From Bacteroidales bacterium UBA4293 (GTDB taxonomy: Bacteria; Bacteroidota; Bacteroidia; Bacteroidales; Bacteroidaceae), in NCBI GenBank assembly GCA_002395835.1, contig DGVD01000016.1, forward strand, positions 1-64,000: a stretch of DNA of 64,000 nt, written 5' to 3'. A program made the position numbers and the translations under genes. Position 1 is the stretch's first letter. Each line of letters begins with the position of its first letter. Under the pieces are notes generated by a model, which was not told the origin of the DNA, searched no databases, and worked only from the letters and a program-made list of their open reading frames with translations. Shown here one piece after another: positions 1 to 8,400 of the stretch.

Positions 1-39
1 CGTGGAAGGCTAGTGCTCTATCAACTGAGCTACTTCCGC
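1..39 (-). tRNA. tRNA-Gly (TCC), 3' part outside window
   Basis: The reverse complement begins with the acceptor strand GCGGAAG, then TA, a GCTC...GAGC D-stem, the anticodon stem CTAGC and the loop CTTCCAC, which places TCC at positions 34-36. Only the 5' 39 nt lie in the window. It is the third tRNA of a Thr-Tyr-Gly run on the minus strand. Confidence 0.9.
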
Positions 40-56
40 AAAATGTTCGAAAATTG

Positions 57-139
57 TGGGCACAGATGGATTCGAACCACCGAAGGCGAAAGCCAGCAGA
101 TTTACAGTCTGCCCCATTTGGCCACTCTGGAATATGCCC
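57..139 (-). tRNA. tRNA-Tyr (GTA)
   Basis: The acceptor stem GGGCATA pairs with TGTGCCC (one T-G pair). The anticodon loop reads CTGTAAA (anticodon GTA), there is a long class II variable arm, and the T-loop reads GGTTCGAATCC. The length of 83 nt fits a type II tRNA-Tyr. It lies between tRNA-Thr and tRNA-Gly on the same strand. Confidence 0.96.
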
Positions 140-179
140 ATTTTCACAATTTTGCCTTATTCAGGCAATTCGTTGTTTG

Positions 180-253
180 AGCCTCTTGTCGGATTCGAAC
201 CAACGACCCCGAGATTACAAATCACGTGCTCTGGCCAACTGAGCTAAAGAGGC
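180..253 (-). tRNA. tRNA-Thr (TGT)
   Basis: The acceptor GCCTCTT pairs with AAGAGGC, the D-arm reads GCTCAGTTGGCCAGAGC, the anticodon loop holds TGT and the T-loop reads GGTTCGAATCC. The length is 74 nt with no encoded CCA. It is the first tRNA after hpf, probably in one transcript with rpsU-xerC-hpf. Confidence 0.95.
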
Positions 254-341
254 AATTTTGCAGCCATCACAACAGACAGGCTGCGAAACGGCTGCAAAAT
301 TAAGCATTTATTTCTATCCGCAAAAATTTTTGCGTATTTTT

Positions 342-641
342 TTACTTATTTCTCTGTTTTTCCTTGAGTTTCGTGTGCTGCTTATTTACCGCATCAATAC
401 ATTGATCAACAGCCTCCTCAAAGGTGTCGCATACCTTTTCTGCAAAAATATCACCACTAACAGTATATAGCCTTACAGCAGCTTCTTTATTCATGGCAGT
501 TTCAGGTTTAACGACTTTCAATGACACCTCTACCTTTCTTATTTCGTCGCCTTGCTTTTCAAACTTCTTAATCTTCTTCTCGATGAAAGCCTGAAGCTTT
601 TCCGTAGCATCAAAATGAATTGATTGAATCTTAACTTCCAT
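342..641 (-). CDS. hpf: Ribosome hibernation-promoting factor, short form
   Basis: This 99-residue protein has the beta-alpha-beta-beta-beta-alpha layout of the HPF/RaiA (YfiA) family and a basic C-terminus (KLKEKQRNK). It binds the 30S decoding centre and silences or dimerises ribosomes in stationary phase. It lacks the C-terminal dimerisation domain of long HPF, so it is the short type. It follows xerC by 12 bp and precedes tRNA genes on the same strand, the order usual in Bacteroides. The clustering with rpsU links it to translation control. Confidence 0.93.
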   Translation of the reverse strand: MEVKIQSIHFDATEKLQAFIEKKIKKFEKQGDEIRKVEVSLKVVKPETAMNKEAAVRLYTVSGDIFAEKVCDTFEEAVDQCIDAVNKQHTKLKEKQRNK

Positions 642-653
642 AATAAAACGTTT

Positions 654-1544
654 TTATGACCGCGGATGGGCCTGTTTATAAATTTTCTTTAACTCTTCAA
701 ACGTTGTATGTGTATAGATTTCTGTCGTGGCTACGCTCTCATGTCCCAACAACTCTTTTACAGTCTCCAGATTTCCATCATGATTCAAAATCTGAGTTGC
801 AAAAGTATGACGAAGAACATGTGGGCTCCTCTTTTTTATGGTCGTAACCATAGAAAGATATTTATGTGTCAACTGAGCGATTGAGCCTTTATTGAGTCTC
901 TTACCTTTACCATTAATGAACAAGGCACATTCTGTAGGTTCACAGTGAGATTCCCTCGCAGCTTGATATTGTTCTAATAAAGACTTTAACTCTGGCCCAA
1001 AAGGCACTATACGTTGCTTATTTCTTTTTCCAGTCACTTTTAGCTGGCTAGAAATTAAATCCACATCTGTATAGTTAAGCCCTTCCAATTCTGACAGTCT
1101 TATACCCGTTTCATAAAACAGAGTCAAAATTGTTCTGTCCCTTAAGCCGATAAAATCCGCAGGGTAAAGTGCGGAATCCATCAAACGGTCTGTTTCAGAC
1201 TCTTTCAGAAAATATGGAAGTGGCTTCGCCTTCTTAGGTCCTTTAACCTTCGTTGCCGGGTTCACCTCTACAGCTCCTATCCGCATCAGGTAACTAAAAA
1301 AGGAACGCAAAGCACTTAGGTTTCGGTTAACCGTCGTTGGCTGAGCACCAGAATCTGTCATTCCCATCACCCAATTACGAATGATATCAGAATCGACAGT
1401 ATCCCATTTTACCGTTTCAGTATTCTTTTTGAAGAACTTTTCAAAAGTCAACAAACTATCACCATAAGACCGAATAGTCCGAGGTGAATAGTTTCGTTCC
1501 AATTCCAAGTACTTTAAAAAGGATTCTATCCACATTATTCGCAT
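654..1544 (-). CDS. xerC: Tyrosine recombinase XerC/XerD
   Basis: This 296-residue site-specific recombinase would resolve chromosome dimers at dif. An N-terminal SAM-like core-binding domain covers about residues 5-90 and the catalytic domain about 108-290. All catalytic residues are visible: R149 (ETGIRLSE), K173 (TGKRNKQ), H242 and R245 (HVLRHTFAT), H268 (LLGHES) and Y277 (EIYTH). The length fits Xer rather than conjugative-element integrases, and the setting between rpsU and hpf is a core location. An alternative ATG three codons in (MWIES) is equally plausible, since neither start has a clear ribosome binding site. Confidence 0.93.
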   Translation of the reverse strand: MRIMWIESFLKYLELERNYSPRTIRSYGDSLLTFEKFFKKNTETVKWDTVDSDIIRNWVMGMTDSGAQPTTVNRNLSALRSFFSYLMRIGAVEVNPATKVKGPKKAKPLPYFLKESETDRLMDSALYPADFIGLRDRTILTLFYETGIRLSELEGLNYTDVDLISSQLKVTGKRNKQRIVPFGPELKSLLEQYQAARESHCEPTECALFINGKGKRLNKGSIAQLTHKYLSMVTTIKKRSPHVLRHTFATQILNHDGNLETVKELLGHESVATTEIYTHTTFEELKKIYKQAHPRS

Positions 1545-1604
1545 GAGTTAACATGGCGAATATAGGAAATTATTTCAATTAATCCAAATAAAAAGCGAAA
1601 TTAA

Positions 1605-1796
1605 TTACTCCTCATTTCTTTTTAGCTGCTGAACATAGATAGCATGCTCCATCTTCAGACGCTTTGTAACAGAAGGCTTGTCAAACTGCTGACGTGCACG
1701 TAATTCTTTAACTACACCAGTTTTTTCAAACTTTCTTTTAAACTTCTTGAGAGCCTTTTCAATGTTCTCGCCTTCTTTAACAGGTACTACAATCAT
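1605..1796 (-). CDS. rpsU: 30S ribosomal protein S21
   Basis: This 63-residue basic protein has the typical S21 start MIVVPVKEGENIEKALK and a KKFKRKFEKTG helix. S21 sits near the anti-Shine-Dalgarno region of the 30S subunit. It is the first gene of the rpsU-xerC-hpf-tRNA group and is preceded by a TAnnTTTG promoter box. Confidence 0.97.
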   Translation of the reverse strand: MIVVPVKEGENIEKALKKFKRKFEKTGVVKELRARQQFDKPSVTKRLKMEHAIYVQQLKRNEE

Positions 1797-1852
1797 TTTG
1801 TTTTTAATTATTTATATTATTAAAAAAGTGTTATATATACTATTTGCGGGCG

Positions 1853-1860
1853 CAAAATTA
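1853..1860 (-). promoter_or_regulatory. -7 box for rpsU-xerC-hpf
   Basis: On the minus strand the box reads TAATTTTG, a full match to the Bacteroidota sigma-ABfr -7 consensus TAnnTTTG. It lies 56 bp upstream of the rpsU start, leaving an AT-rich leader of about 50 nt. Confidence 0.7.
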
Positions 1861-1910
1861 CACAGACTTTTGCAATTAGCCAAGCTTTTACCTCTTTTTT
1901 TAAAAGAAAA

Positions 1911-1938
1911 AGGGCCGCAAGAATAATTCTGCAGCCCT
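1911..1938 (-). terminator. Intrinsic terminator of mdh
   Basis: On the minus strand an AGGGCTGC / GCGGCCCT stem (one T-G pair) with a 12-nt loop is followed by TTTTCTTTT. It sits 23 bp after the mdh stop and upstream of rpsU. Confidence 0.85.
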
Positions 1939-1961
1939 TATATTTAAGGTTTAATTTAATA

Positions 1962-2954
1962 TTACAGATTAGGATTCAAGGTTCCCCATTCTGAAATAGG
2001 AGGAATAATTTCCAATGTTACCAACTCATCACGCATCTTACACAGATGTTCATAAGAACTCTGAAGCGCAGCAAGTTCTTCTACTGTTCCCTCTGGCTCT
2101 GTAAAATGAACTCCAGTCTTATCAATGATTGAAGGCATTGCCATCATTACATTCTTAAAACCAAGTTTGTCATTATTTACATAACTACCTGCAGGAATTA
2201 GGAACTTCTCACCACCCATAGCTGCCTCAATCATCTTAACAGCATTGTATGCTGGGCTCTGGAATGAGCTACGACCACGTAATTTAATGATGTTAGAACC
2301 ACCTTGAGTTGTATGGTGTTTAATTTCCTCCCAGCGCTCTGGAGAAAGACCCATCTCAGACAATGGCTTACCATCAATCTTTACTTGAGATGCGAATACA
2401 GCCATCTGCTCACCATGACCTCCGTATGTATGTGCACCAGTTACCTTATCTTGTTGAACACCGAACTCCAATGCCAAAGCCTGCTGTAAACGGGTAGAGT
2501 CAAGTGCTGCAAGAGAAGTAAGTTGATTTGGCTTCAAACCTGAATGAATAAGTGCAGTTAAAGCTGTAACATCAGCTGGATTGAAAATCACAACTACATG
2601 CTCAACATCTGGACAATACTCCTTAATATAATCACCAAACTGAGCAGCAATCTGGCAATTACCCTTCAACAAATCCTCACGTGTCATACCCTCCTTACGT
2701 GGAGCACCACCTGAAGAAATAATATACTTAGCACCTGTAAAAGCCTCTGCTGGATCTACAGTATAAGTCAAATTTGCACCTGGGAATGCGCACTGCTGCA
2801 TTTCATCAAATACGCCATGCACACCTGGCTCATAAATATCATACAAACAAATGTTAGGAGTCAATTTGAGCATCAAAGCACTCTGAACCATGTTTGAGCC
2901 AATCATTCCACCGGCACCAACAATTAGGAGTTTGTCATTTGTTAAATATCCCAT
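1962..2954 (-). CDS. mdh: Malate dehydrogenase (NAD)
   Basis: This 330-residue LDH/MDH-superfamily enzyme reversibly oxidises malate to oxaloacetate; in these fermenters it runs towards malate in the succinate pathway. The Rossmann motif GAGGMIGSN is at residues 13-21, NPADV and LDSTRLQQAL form the substrate region, and the catalytic His lies in GAHTYGGHGEQM. It is monocistronic, with its own -7 box and terminator. The sequence is intact and AT-rich like its neighbours. Confidence 0.93.
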   Translation of the reverse strand: MGYLTNDKLLIVGAGGMIGSNMVQSALMLKLTPNICLYDIYEPGVHGVFDEMQQCAFPGANLTYTVDPAEAFTGAKYIISSGGAPRKEGMTREDLLKGNCQIAAQFGDYIKEYCPDVEHVVVIFNPADVTALTALIHSGLKPNQLTSLAALDSTRLQQALALEFGVQQDKVTGAHTYGGHGEQMAVFASQVKIDGKPLSEMGLSPERWEEIKHHTTQGGSNIIKLRGRSSFQSPAYNAVKMIEAAMGGEKFLIPAGSYVNNDKLGFKNVMMAMPSIIDKTGVHFTEPEGTVEELAALQSSYEHLCKMRDELVTLEIIPPISEWGTLNPNL

Positions 2955-2993
2955 AATTTTATTATTTAATTATTAATGTTTAAATTTCGCCTA

Positions 2994-3001
2994 CAAAGAT
3001 A
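2994..3001 (-). promoter_or_regulatory. -7 box for mdh
   Basis: TATCTTTG on the minus strand, 39 bp upstream of the mdh ATG. It fully matches TAnnTTTG. Confidence 0.7.
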
Positions 3002-3077
3002 GACAAATCCTTTTAAATTATAGAATTAATTCTAAAGATTATTTTATAAAAAAAAGGAACATAAACGATAAAAATTG

Positions 3078-3085
3078 TACCTTTG
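3078..3085 (+). promoter_or_regulatory. -7 box for pepP; decides the gene start
   Basis: TACCTTTG lies 25 bp upstream of the ATG at 3111. A longer reading frame opens at a TTG at 3075, but that codon lies at the promoter box itself, so translation cannot start there from this promoter. Confidence 0.72.
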
Positions 3086-3110
3086 CTGCACTATAAATCA
3101 AATTTGTAAC

Positions 3111-4871
3111 ATGGACATTCTAAAAAGGATAGAAAAACTCAGACATTGGCTGGAAAGAAACCATGTAGAAGCCATAATTATCCCTAGCACAGACCCTCAT
3201 TGCGGGGAATATGTTCCCCTTCACTGGGAAGTCAGAAAATGGATTAGTGGTTTTACTGGTTCTGCAGGAACAGCCGTTGTTACAGCAAAAGATGCGGCTC
3301 TTTGGACTGACTCCAGATATTTCATTCAGGCTAAAGAGCAACTGAGAAATTCTGGATTCATTCTGATGAAAGAACGCATTCCCGAAACTCCAAGTATTGG
3401 GAAATGGCTTTCTTCAGTGCTCCCAACTGGCAGTAAAGTGGCAATCTGCGGAGAAATGTTTGCCCATCAAGAGAAAGAAGAACTCGCAAATGAACTCACT
3501 AATAAGTTCACTATTAAATCCTTTTCTGATCCTTTTAACGAACTTTGGGACAACAGGCCAGAACTCCCTTTAAACAAAATATACAAACAACCCATCGACT
3601 ATGCAGGTAAAAGTATTACAGAGAAACTAAGCGCCATCAGAAAGCAATTAAAAGAAGAACAAGTTGATCATATTTTAATCTGCGCATTAGACGAAATCGC
3701 ATGGGTTACAAATTTAAGAGGAAGCGATGTCCATTGCAATCCTGTTTTTGTAAGTTATCTGCTTATCGGACAGGACGATGCAACACTCTATATAAATCCT
3801 CAAAAGTTAGATAACGAACTTTTAAACGACTTGAAGAATCAAAATATCACATGTAAGAATTACCAAGATATTTTCAACGATTTAACCAAATTACATTCTA
3901 TCTGGCTAGATCCAAAATCTACAAATCAGGCTGTTTATGAAGCATTAAAGATTATCCCTTTTGAGAAAAGATCTCCTGTTACTTTCCTAAAATCCATAAA
4001 AAATGAGCAAGAGATTGAAGGATTCCACCAAGCTATGTTACGCGATGGTATCGCTTTAGTGAAATTCTTGAAATGGCTCCGCCCTGCTGTAGAAAAAGGG
4101 AATGAAACCGAACTTAGTGTCAGTAACAAGCTAGAGGAGTTCCGTAAAGAGCAAAATAATTATTTAGGAATCAGTTTTGATACCATTGCAGCCTATGGAT
4201 TTCATGGAGCCATCGTTCATTATGAGCCTACGAAAGAAACTGACATACCACTGAAGTCTGAAGGTTTCCTATTGTTAGATAGTGGTGGGCAATATCTAGA
4301 TGGTACCACAGACGTCACACGGACTATTTCTTTAGGAACTCTCTCTCCCGAAATGAAGTTAGACTATACCTTGGTATTAAAAGGGTTTATCCAACTGGGA
4401 TTGGCAAAGTTCCCAGAAGGCACTTGTGGAACCCAACTTGATATTTTGGCACGTCAGTTCTTGTGGAAAGAAGGGAAGAACTACATGCATGGCACTGGTC
4501 ACGGAGTCGGATCCCATCTATGCGTTCATGAAGGTCCTCACCAAATTCGGATGAACAACATTCCTGCAGTATTGAAAGTTGGAATGACTGTCACTGACGA
4601 ACCAGGACTTTACCTAGAAGGGCGCTACGGAATTCGCACAGAAAACACACTATTAATTGTTCCGTATATTGAAACAGAATTTGGTTCGTACCTACAGTTT
4701 GAGCATCTAACACTCTGTCCTATCGACAAGGAACCAATTTTGACAGAAATGCTAAGCAGAGAAGAAATAGATTGGCTTAACTGGTATCATCAGACTGTTT
4801 ATGATAAAATATCCCCTTATTTAAATAATGAAGAAATAGAATGGCTTAAGGAAGCCACTAAAGCAATTTAA
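3111..4871 (+). CDS. pepP: Xaa-Pro aminopeptidase (M24B)
   Basis: This 586-residue aminopeptidase P homologue removes N-terminal residues ahead of proline. It has two N-terminal creatinase-like domains (about 1-300) and a pita-bread M24 catalytic domain (about 305-530). Metal ligands are visible in LLLDSGGQYLDGTTDVTRT (two Asp), HGTGHGVGSHLCVHEGP (His), TDEPGLY (Glu) and GIRTENT (Glu). The C-terminal extra domain is typical of the long APP1-like form. The start at 3111 (MDILKRI) is chosen because upstream codons overlap the promoter. It is followed after 4 bp by the gamma-carbonic anhydrase gene, so the two are co-transcribed. Confidence 0.92.
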   Translation: MDILKRIEKLRHWLERNHVEAIIIPSTDPHCGEYVPLHWEVRKWISGFTGSAGTAVVTAKDAALWTDSRYFIQAKEQLRNSGFILMKERIPETPSIGKWLSSVLPTGSKVAICGEMFAHQEKEELANELTNKFTIKSFSDPFNELWDNRPELPLNKIYKQPIDYAGKSITEKLSAIRKQLKEEQVDHILICALDEIAWVTNLRGSDVHCNPVFVSYLLIGQDDATLYINPQKLDNELLNDLKNQNITCKNYQDIFNDLTKLHSIWLDPKSTNQAVYEALKIIPFEKRSPVTFLKSIKNEQEIEGFHQAMLRDGIALVKFLKWLRPAVEKGNETELSVSNKLEEFRKEQNNYLGISFDTIAAYGFHGAIVHYEPTKETDIPLKSEGFLLLDSGGQYLDGTTDVTRTISLGTLSPEMKLDYTLVLKGFIQLGLAKFPEGTCGTQLDILARQFLWKEGKNYMHGTGHGVGSHLCVHEGPHQIRMNNIPAVLKVGMTVTDEPGLYLEGRYGIRTENTLLIVPYIETEFGSYLQFEHLTLCPIDKEPILTEMLSREEIDWLNWYHQTVYDKISPYLNNEEIEWLKEATKAI

Positions 4872-4875
4872 AATT

Positions 4876-5400
4876 ATGGCACTAATTAGAACTGTTAGAG
4901 GATTTACTCCTCAAATTGCCGAAGATGTATTTTTGGCAGATAATGCAACTGTAGTTGGCGATGTGGTAATAGGAAAAGGGTGCAGCATTTGGTTTAATGC
5001 TGTTCTGCGTGGCGATGTGAACAGCATACGCATTGGTGAACATACTAATATTCAAGATGGAAGTGTACTCCATACTTTATATCAAAAATCTACAATAAAC
5101 ATAGGCAATCATGTTTCTATTGGTCACAATGTAACTATTCATGGAGCAGACGTGAAAGATGGAGCCTTAATTGGAATGGGAGCAACGGTGTTAGACCATG
5201 CTGTTGTGGGTGAAGGTGCCATAGTTGCTGCTGGTGCTTTAGTGCTTAGCAACACTATCATTGAGCCCGGGTCATTATGGGGTGGAGTTCCTGCCAAATT
5301 CATTAAAAAAGTCGATCCTGAGCAAAGCAAGGAACTCAACCAAAAGATTGCCAATAATTATGCTATGTATGCAAGTTGGTATTCAGAAGAAGAAAAATGA
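4876..5400 (+). CDS. Gamma carbonic anhydrase family protein (left-handed beta helix)
   Basis: This 174-residue protein consists mostly of hexapeptide repeats forming a left-handed beta helix, with a C-terminal helix. The three zinc-binding histidines expected of gamma-carbonic anhydrases are present at H66, H84 and H89 (IGHNVTIHG). It is closest to the YrdA/PaaY group, whose members bind metal but often show weak or no carbonic anhydrase activity, so the activity is uncertain. It follows pepP by 4 bp. Confidence 0.85.
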   Translation: MALIRTVRGFTPQIAEDVFLADNATVVGDVVIGKGCSIWFNAVLRGDVNSIRIGEHTNIQDGSVLHTLYQKSTINIGNHVSIGHNVTIHGADVKDGALIGMGATVLDHAVVGEGAIVAAGALVLSNTIIEPGSLWGGVPAKFIKKVDPEQSKELNQKIANNYAMYASWYSEEEK

Positions 5401-5444
5401 TAAAAGTCAAATAACTAGTTAGAGTTGTCCACTACTAATTTAAT

Positions 5445-5492
5445 AAAAAAGGGAACTGCATTTTATCTCTTTTAAATGCAGTTCCCTTTTTT
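5445..5492. terminator. Bidirectional terminator
   Basis: AAAAAAGGGAACTGCATTT pairs with AAATGCAGTTCCCTTTTTT around a short loop, with A and T runs on both sides. It serves the converging pepP/gamma-CA and waaA transcripts. Confidence 0.9.
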
Positions 5493-5508
5493 ATATGGAT
5501 AATTCTAA

Positions 5509-6738
5509 TTAATCCTTAAATATCGATTTCATAATTATATCTGTAGCACCAATTCTACTATTAACATAGGTGCCAGCTGCATTTCCCGATGCTTTCAATT
5601 CCTCTGAATGCTCTATCAGCCTATCCATACGCTTTTTAAAGCCATCCATGTCTGAAACTTCAAATCCGCCACCGCAAGCTTTTAAATCTTGAGCCTCTTG
5701 AAAACGCTTATTATTAGGTCCAAACAAAACTGGCATTCCATAAATCGCAGCCTCTAACAAATTATGAATACCGACTCCAAAACCTCCTCCTACATATGCG
5801 ATATCCCCATACCTATAAATTGAAGAAAGAAGTCCATAACAATCTATAATCAGGCATCTGGCTTCTTTAACATTCTCTATTGTGGCCTCGGTATATCGAA
5901 CAGCCTTACAATTCAGCTTGCTAATAATAGATTTAATATGAGAATCGCTTACTACATGTGGTGCAAGAATTAGTTTCCAATTATCAAGAGCATTGAAATA
6001 TGGGATTATCAAATCCTCATCAGGCTCCCAACTGCTTCCTGCAACAAATATATGAGTGTCTTGTTTGAAAGCCTCAACTATTGGCAGTTCCTTTGCTTGT
6101 TCTGAGATTTGTTTTACTCGGTCAAAACGAGTATCTCCTACCACTAAGGCATCATGAATACCAAGAGTAGCCAAAAGCTCTTTTGAGCGCTCGTTTTGCA
6201 CAAAGAATTGAGTAATTCTGGTTAAAACCTTATAATACTGTCCCCCATACCACCGGAAAAAAACTTGATTTGGTCTGAAAATGGAGCACACGCTATAAGT
6301 AGGAACCTCGTACTTCTCAAGCATCTTTATATAGTTTTGCCAAAACTCATATTTAATAAAGAATGCCATAGCTGGACGGACTTTCTTCACAAATTTTTTG
6401 GCATTAATAGGAGTGTCTATAGGCAAATAGCAAATAATGTCGGCTCCTTCATAATTTTTCCTTACTTCATAACCAGAAGGAGAAAAAAAAGTAAGTAATA
6501 TCTTATATTGCGGATATTCTTCACGAATACGCTCCATCAAAGGACGGCCTTGCTCAAATTCACCTAAAGATGCGGCATGAAACCATAAGTATTTTTCTCC
6601 TGGAATCAATTTATCACGCAAGAAAGCGAAAGTCTGCTTATGCCCTTCCACCATTAAACGTGCTTTCTTATTAAAAAAAGCCGCAATCCGGATGGCAACC
6701 AAATAAAGGCTTATAACTATACTATAGACTCCTAACAT
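5509..6738 (-). CDS. waaA: 3-deoxy-D-manno-octulosonic acid (Kdo) transferase
   Basis: This 409-residue inner-membrane GT30 enzyme transfers Kdo to lipid A precursor at the cytoplasmic face. It has an N-terminal membrane anchor (about 1-20) and the GT30 motif HAASLGEFEQGRP with the catalytic Glu at residue 60. The C-terminal GT-B domain has the sugar-nucleotide region GGGFGVGIHNLLEAAIYGMPVLFGP. It starts 1 bp after the gltX stop and is presumably co-transcribed with it. It is intact and of usual length. Confidence 0.93.
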   Translation of the reverse strand: MLGVYSIVISLYLVAIRIAAFFNKKARLMVEGHKQTFAFLRDKLIPGEKYLWFHAASLGEFEQGRPLMERIREEYPQYKILLTFFSPSGYEVRKNYEGADIICYLPIDTPINAKKFVKKVRPAMAFFIKYEFWQNYIKMLEKYEVPTYSVCSIFRPNQVFFRWYGGQYYKVLTRITQFFVQNERSKELLATLGIHDALVVGDTRFDRVKQISEQAKELPIVEAFKQDTHIFVAGSSWEPDEDLIIPYFNALDNWKLILAPHVVSDSHIKSIISKLNCKAVRYTEATIENVKEARCLIIDCYGLLSSIYRYGDIAYVGGGFGVGIHNLLEAAIYGMPVLFGPNNKRFQEAQDLKACGGGFEVSDMDGFKKRMDRLIEHSEELKASGNAAGTYVNSRIGATDIIMKSIFKD

Positions 6739-6739
6739 A

Positions 6740-8302
6740 TCAGCCCAATAATTCTATAGCTTTATGCATTCGATTCAAAGTCTCTTCTTTACCTAAAAAT
6801 GCAGCTAATTCATACATATCTGGACCTTGTCCAGCACCGACTAAGCATACACGCCAGGCATTCCATGGTTTTTTCCCGGTTTGTTCAGCCCAAGTATCCA
6901 CCACATTACGCTGAGCCTCTACACTGAAATCATCAAGCTTTTCTAATAGGGAGCATAGCTCACTCATATCTTCAGCTGAGTTTTCTTTCCAATTCTTTTT
7001 TATGAACTTATCGTCCTTGTCAAAGGACTCTGGGGCAACAAAAAAGAACTTTGTCAAAGGCCATAAGTCACTGATAAAACTAATGTTTCGTTTCTTAACC
7101 TGTCCACTTAAAGCATCAGTATACTCCACAACTTTTGTCTTCATCATACCTACCACTTGAGCTTCCTTCTCTGGAGTAGAATCAATACCATGAGACTTTA
7201 AAATCTTGTCAAATTCTGGAGTCCATGCCATATCATCTAAATTAAATAGATATTGATGGTTGAACCAAATGCCTTTCACGTAGTCAAACTTAGCACCAGC
7301 CTTACTACATTTACTAAGGTCGAACAACTGAATCAACTCATCCATAGATAGGACTTCTTGGTCAGTCCCAGGATTCCATCCTAGCAAAGCAAGGAAATTG
7401 ACCACTGCTTCTGGCAAATAACCTTTCTCCCTATAACCGGAGGATATTTCTCCAGACTTCGGATCATGCCATTCCAATGGGAAGACAGGAAATCCCAACT
7501 TATCACCATCACGTTTTGACAATTTGCCATTTCCCACCGGTTTTAACAACAATGGTAAATGAGCAAATCTTGGCATTGTATCAGCCCATCCGAAAGCTTC
7601 ATAAAGCAAAACGTGCAAAGGAGCCGATGGCAACCATTCTTCACCTCGAATGACATGAGATATTTCCATCAAATGATCATCAACAATATTCGCTAAATGA
7701 TAGGTTGGCAGCTCATCTACACTTTTGTATAGCACCTTATCATCCAAGATGGAAGAATTAATGCTGACTTGACCACGGATAATGTCATCTACTATGACAT
7801 CACGCCCTGGCTCAATCCTAAAACGAACTACATATTGACAACCATCCTCTATAAGACGATCAACCTCCTCCTTTGGCATGGTCAATGAATTTCTCATCAA
7901 GCCACGGGTTTTAGCATCATACTGGAAGTTTGGAATTTCCTGACGCTTGGCTTCCAGTTCTTCTGGTGTATCAAATGCAATGTATGCCTTGTTCGTGTCA
8001 AGAAGTTGTTTTACATATTTCTTATATATATCACGACGTTCTGACTGACGATATGGGCCATAGTTTCCACCAAAGCTTACACCTTCATCAAACTTAATAC
8101 CCAACCATTTAAAGGAATCTATAATGTATTCCTCTGCTCCTGGAACAAAGCGGTTTGAGTCTGTATCTTCAATTCGAAAAACCAAATCGCCACCATGCTG
8201 ACGGGCGAATAAATAATTATATAATGCCGTACGAACTCCTCCAATATGAAGTGGTCCTGTAGGGCTAGGAGCAAATCGCACTCTTACTCTTCTTTCGGCC
8301 AT
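6740..8302 (-). CDS. gltX: Glutamyl-tRNA synthetase
   Basis: This 520-residue class I aminoacyl-tRNA synthetase has the HIGH-type motif PLHIGG at residues 17-22 and the KMSKS equivalent KLSKRDG in the middle of the protein. The C-terminal helical anticodon-binding domain is complete. No gatCAB or glnS is visible in the window, so its discrimination between tRNA-Glu and tRNA-Gln cannot be judged. waaA follows directly on the same strand. Confidence 0.96.
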   Translation of the reverse strand: MAERRVRVRFAPSPTGPLHIGGVRTALYNYLFARQHGGDLVFRIEDTDSNRFVPGAEEYIIDSFKWLGIKFDEGVSFGGNYGPYRQSERRDIYKKYVKQLLDTNKAYIAFDTPEELEAKRQEIPNFQYDAKTRGLMRNSLTMPKEEVDRLIEDGCQYVVRFRIEPGRDVIVDDIIRGQVSINSSILDDKVLYKSVDELPTYHLANIVDDHLMEISHVIRGEEWLPSAPLHVLLYEAFGWADTMPRFAHLPLLLKPVGNGKLSKRDGDKLGFPVFPLEWHDPKSGEISSGYREKGYLPEAVVNFLALLGWNPGTDQEVLSMDELIQLFDLSKCSKAGAKFDYVKGIWFNHQYLFNLDDMAWTPEFDKILKSHGIDSTPEKEAQVVGMMKTKVVEYTDALSGQVKKRNISFISDLWPLTKFFFVAPESFDKDDKFIKKNWKENSAEDMSELCSLLEKLDDFSVEAQRNVVDTWAEQTGKKPWNAWRVCLVGAGQGPDMYELAAFLGKEETLNRMHKAIELLG

Positions 8303-8328
8303 TTTTGACTATTTTTAGTATTTTCGTG

Positions 8329-8336
8329 CAAAAATA
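8329..8336 (-). promoter_or_regulatory. -7 box for gltX-waaA
   Basis: TATTTTTG on the minus strand, 26 bp upstream of the gltX ATG, in the divergent gap with the HD-domain gene. Confidence 0.65.
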
Positions 8337-8400
8337 CATGATTTTTTCCGATTAGATGCTATCTTTTTCGTATTTTCGCCGAGAACTAGGAATTTAGGAC

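Noticed and set aside
54..247. Two overlapping 62-63 residue frames at the left edge
   Set aside because: They lie entirely over tRNA-Tyr and tRNA-Thr genes, so they are not coding.
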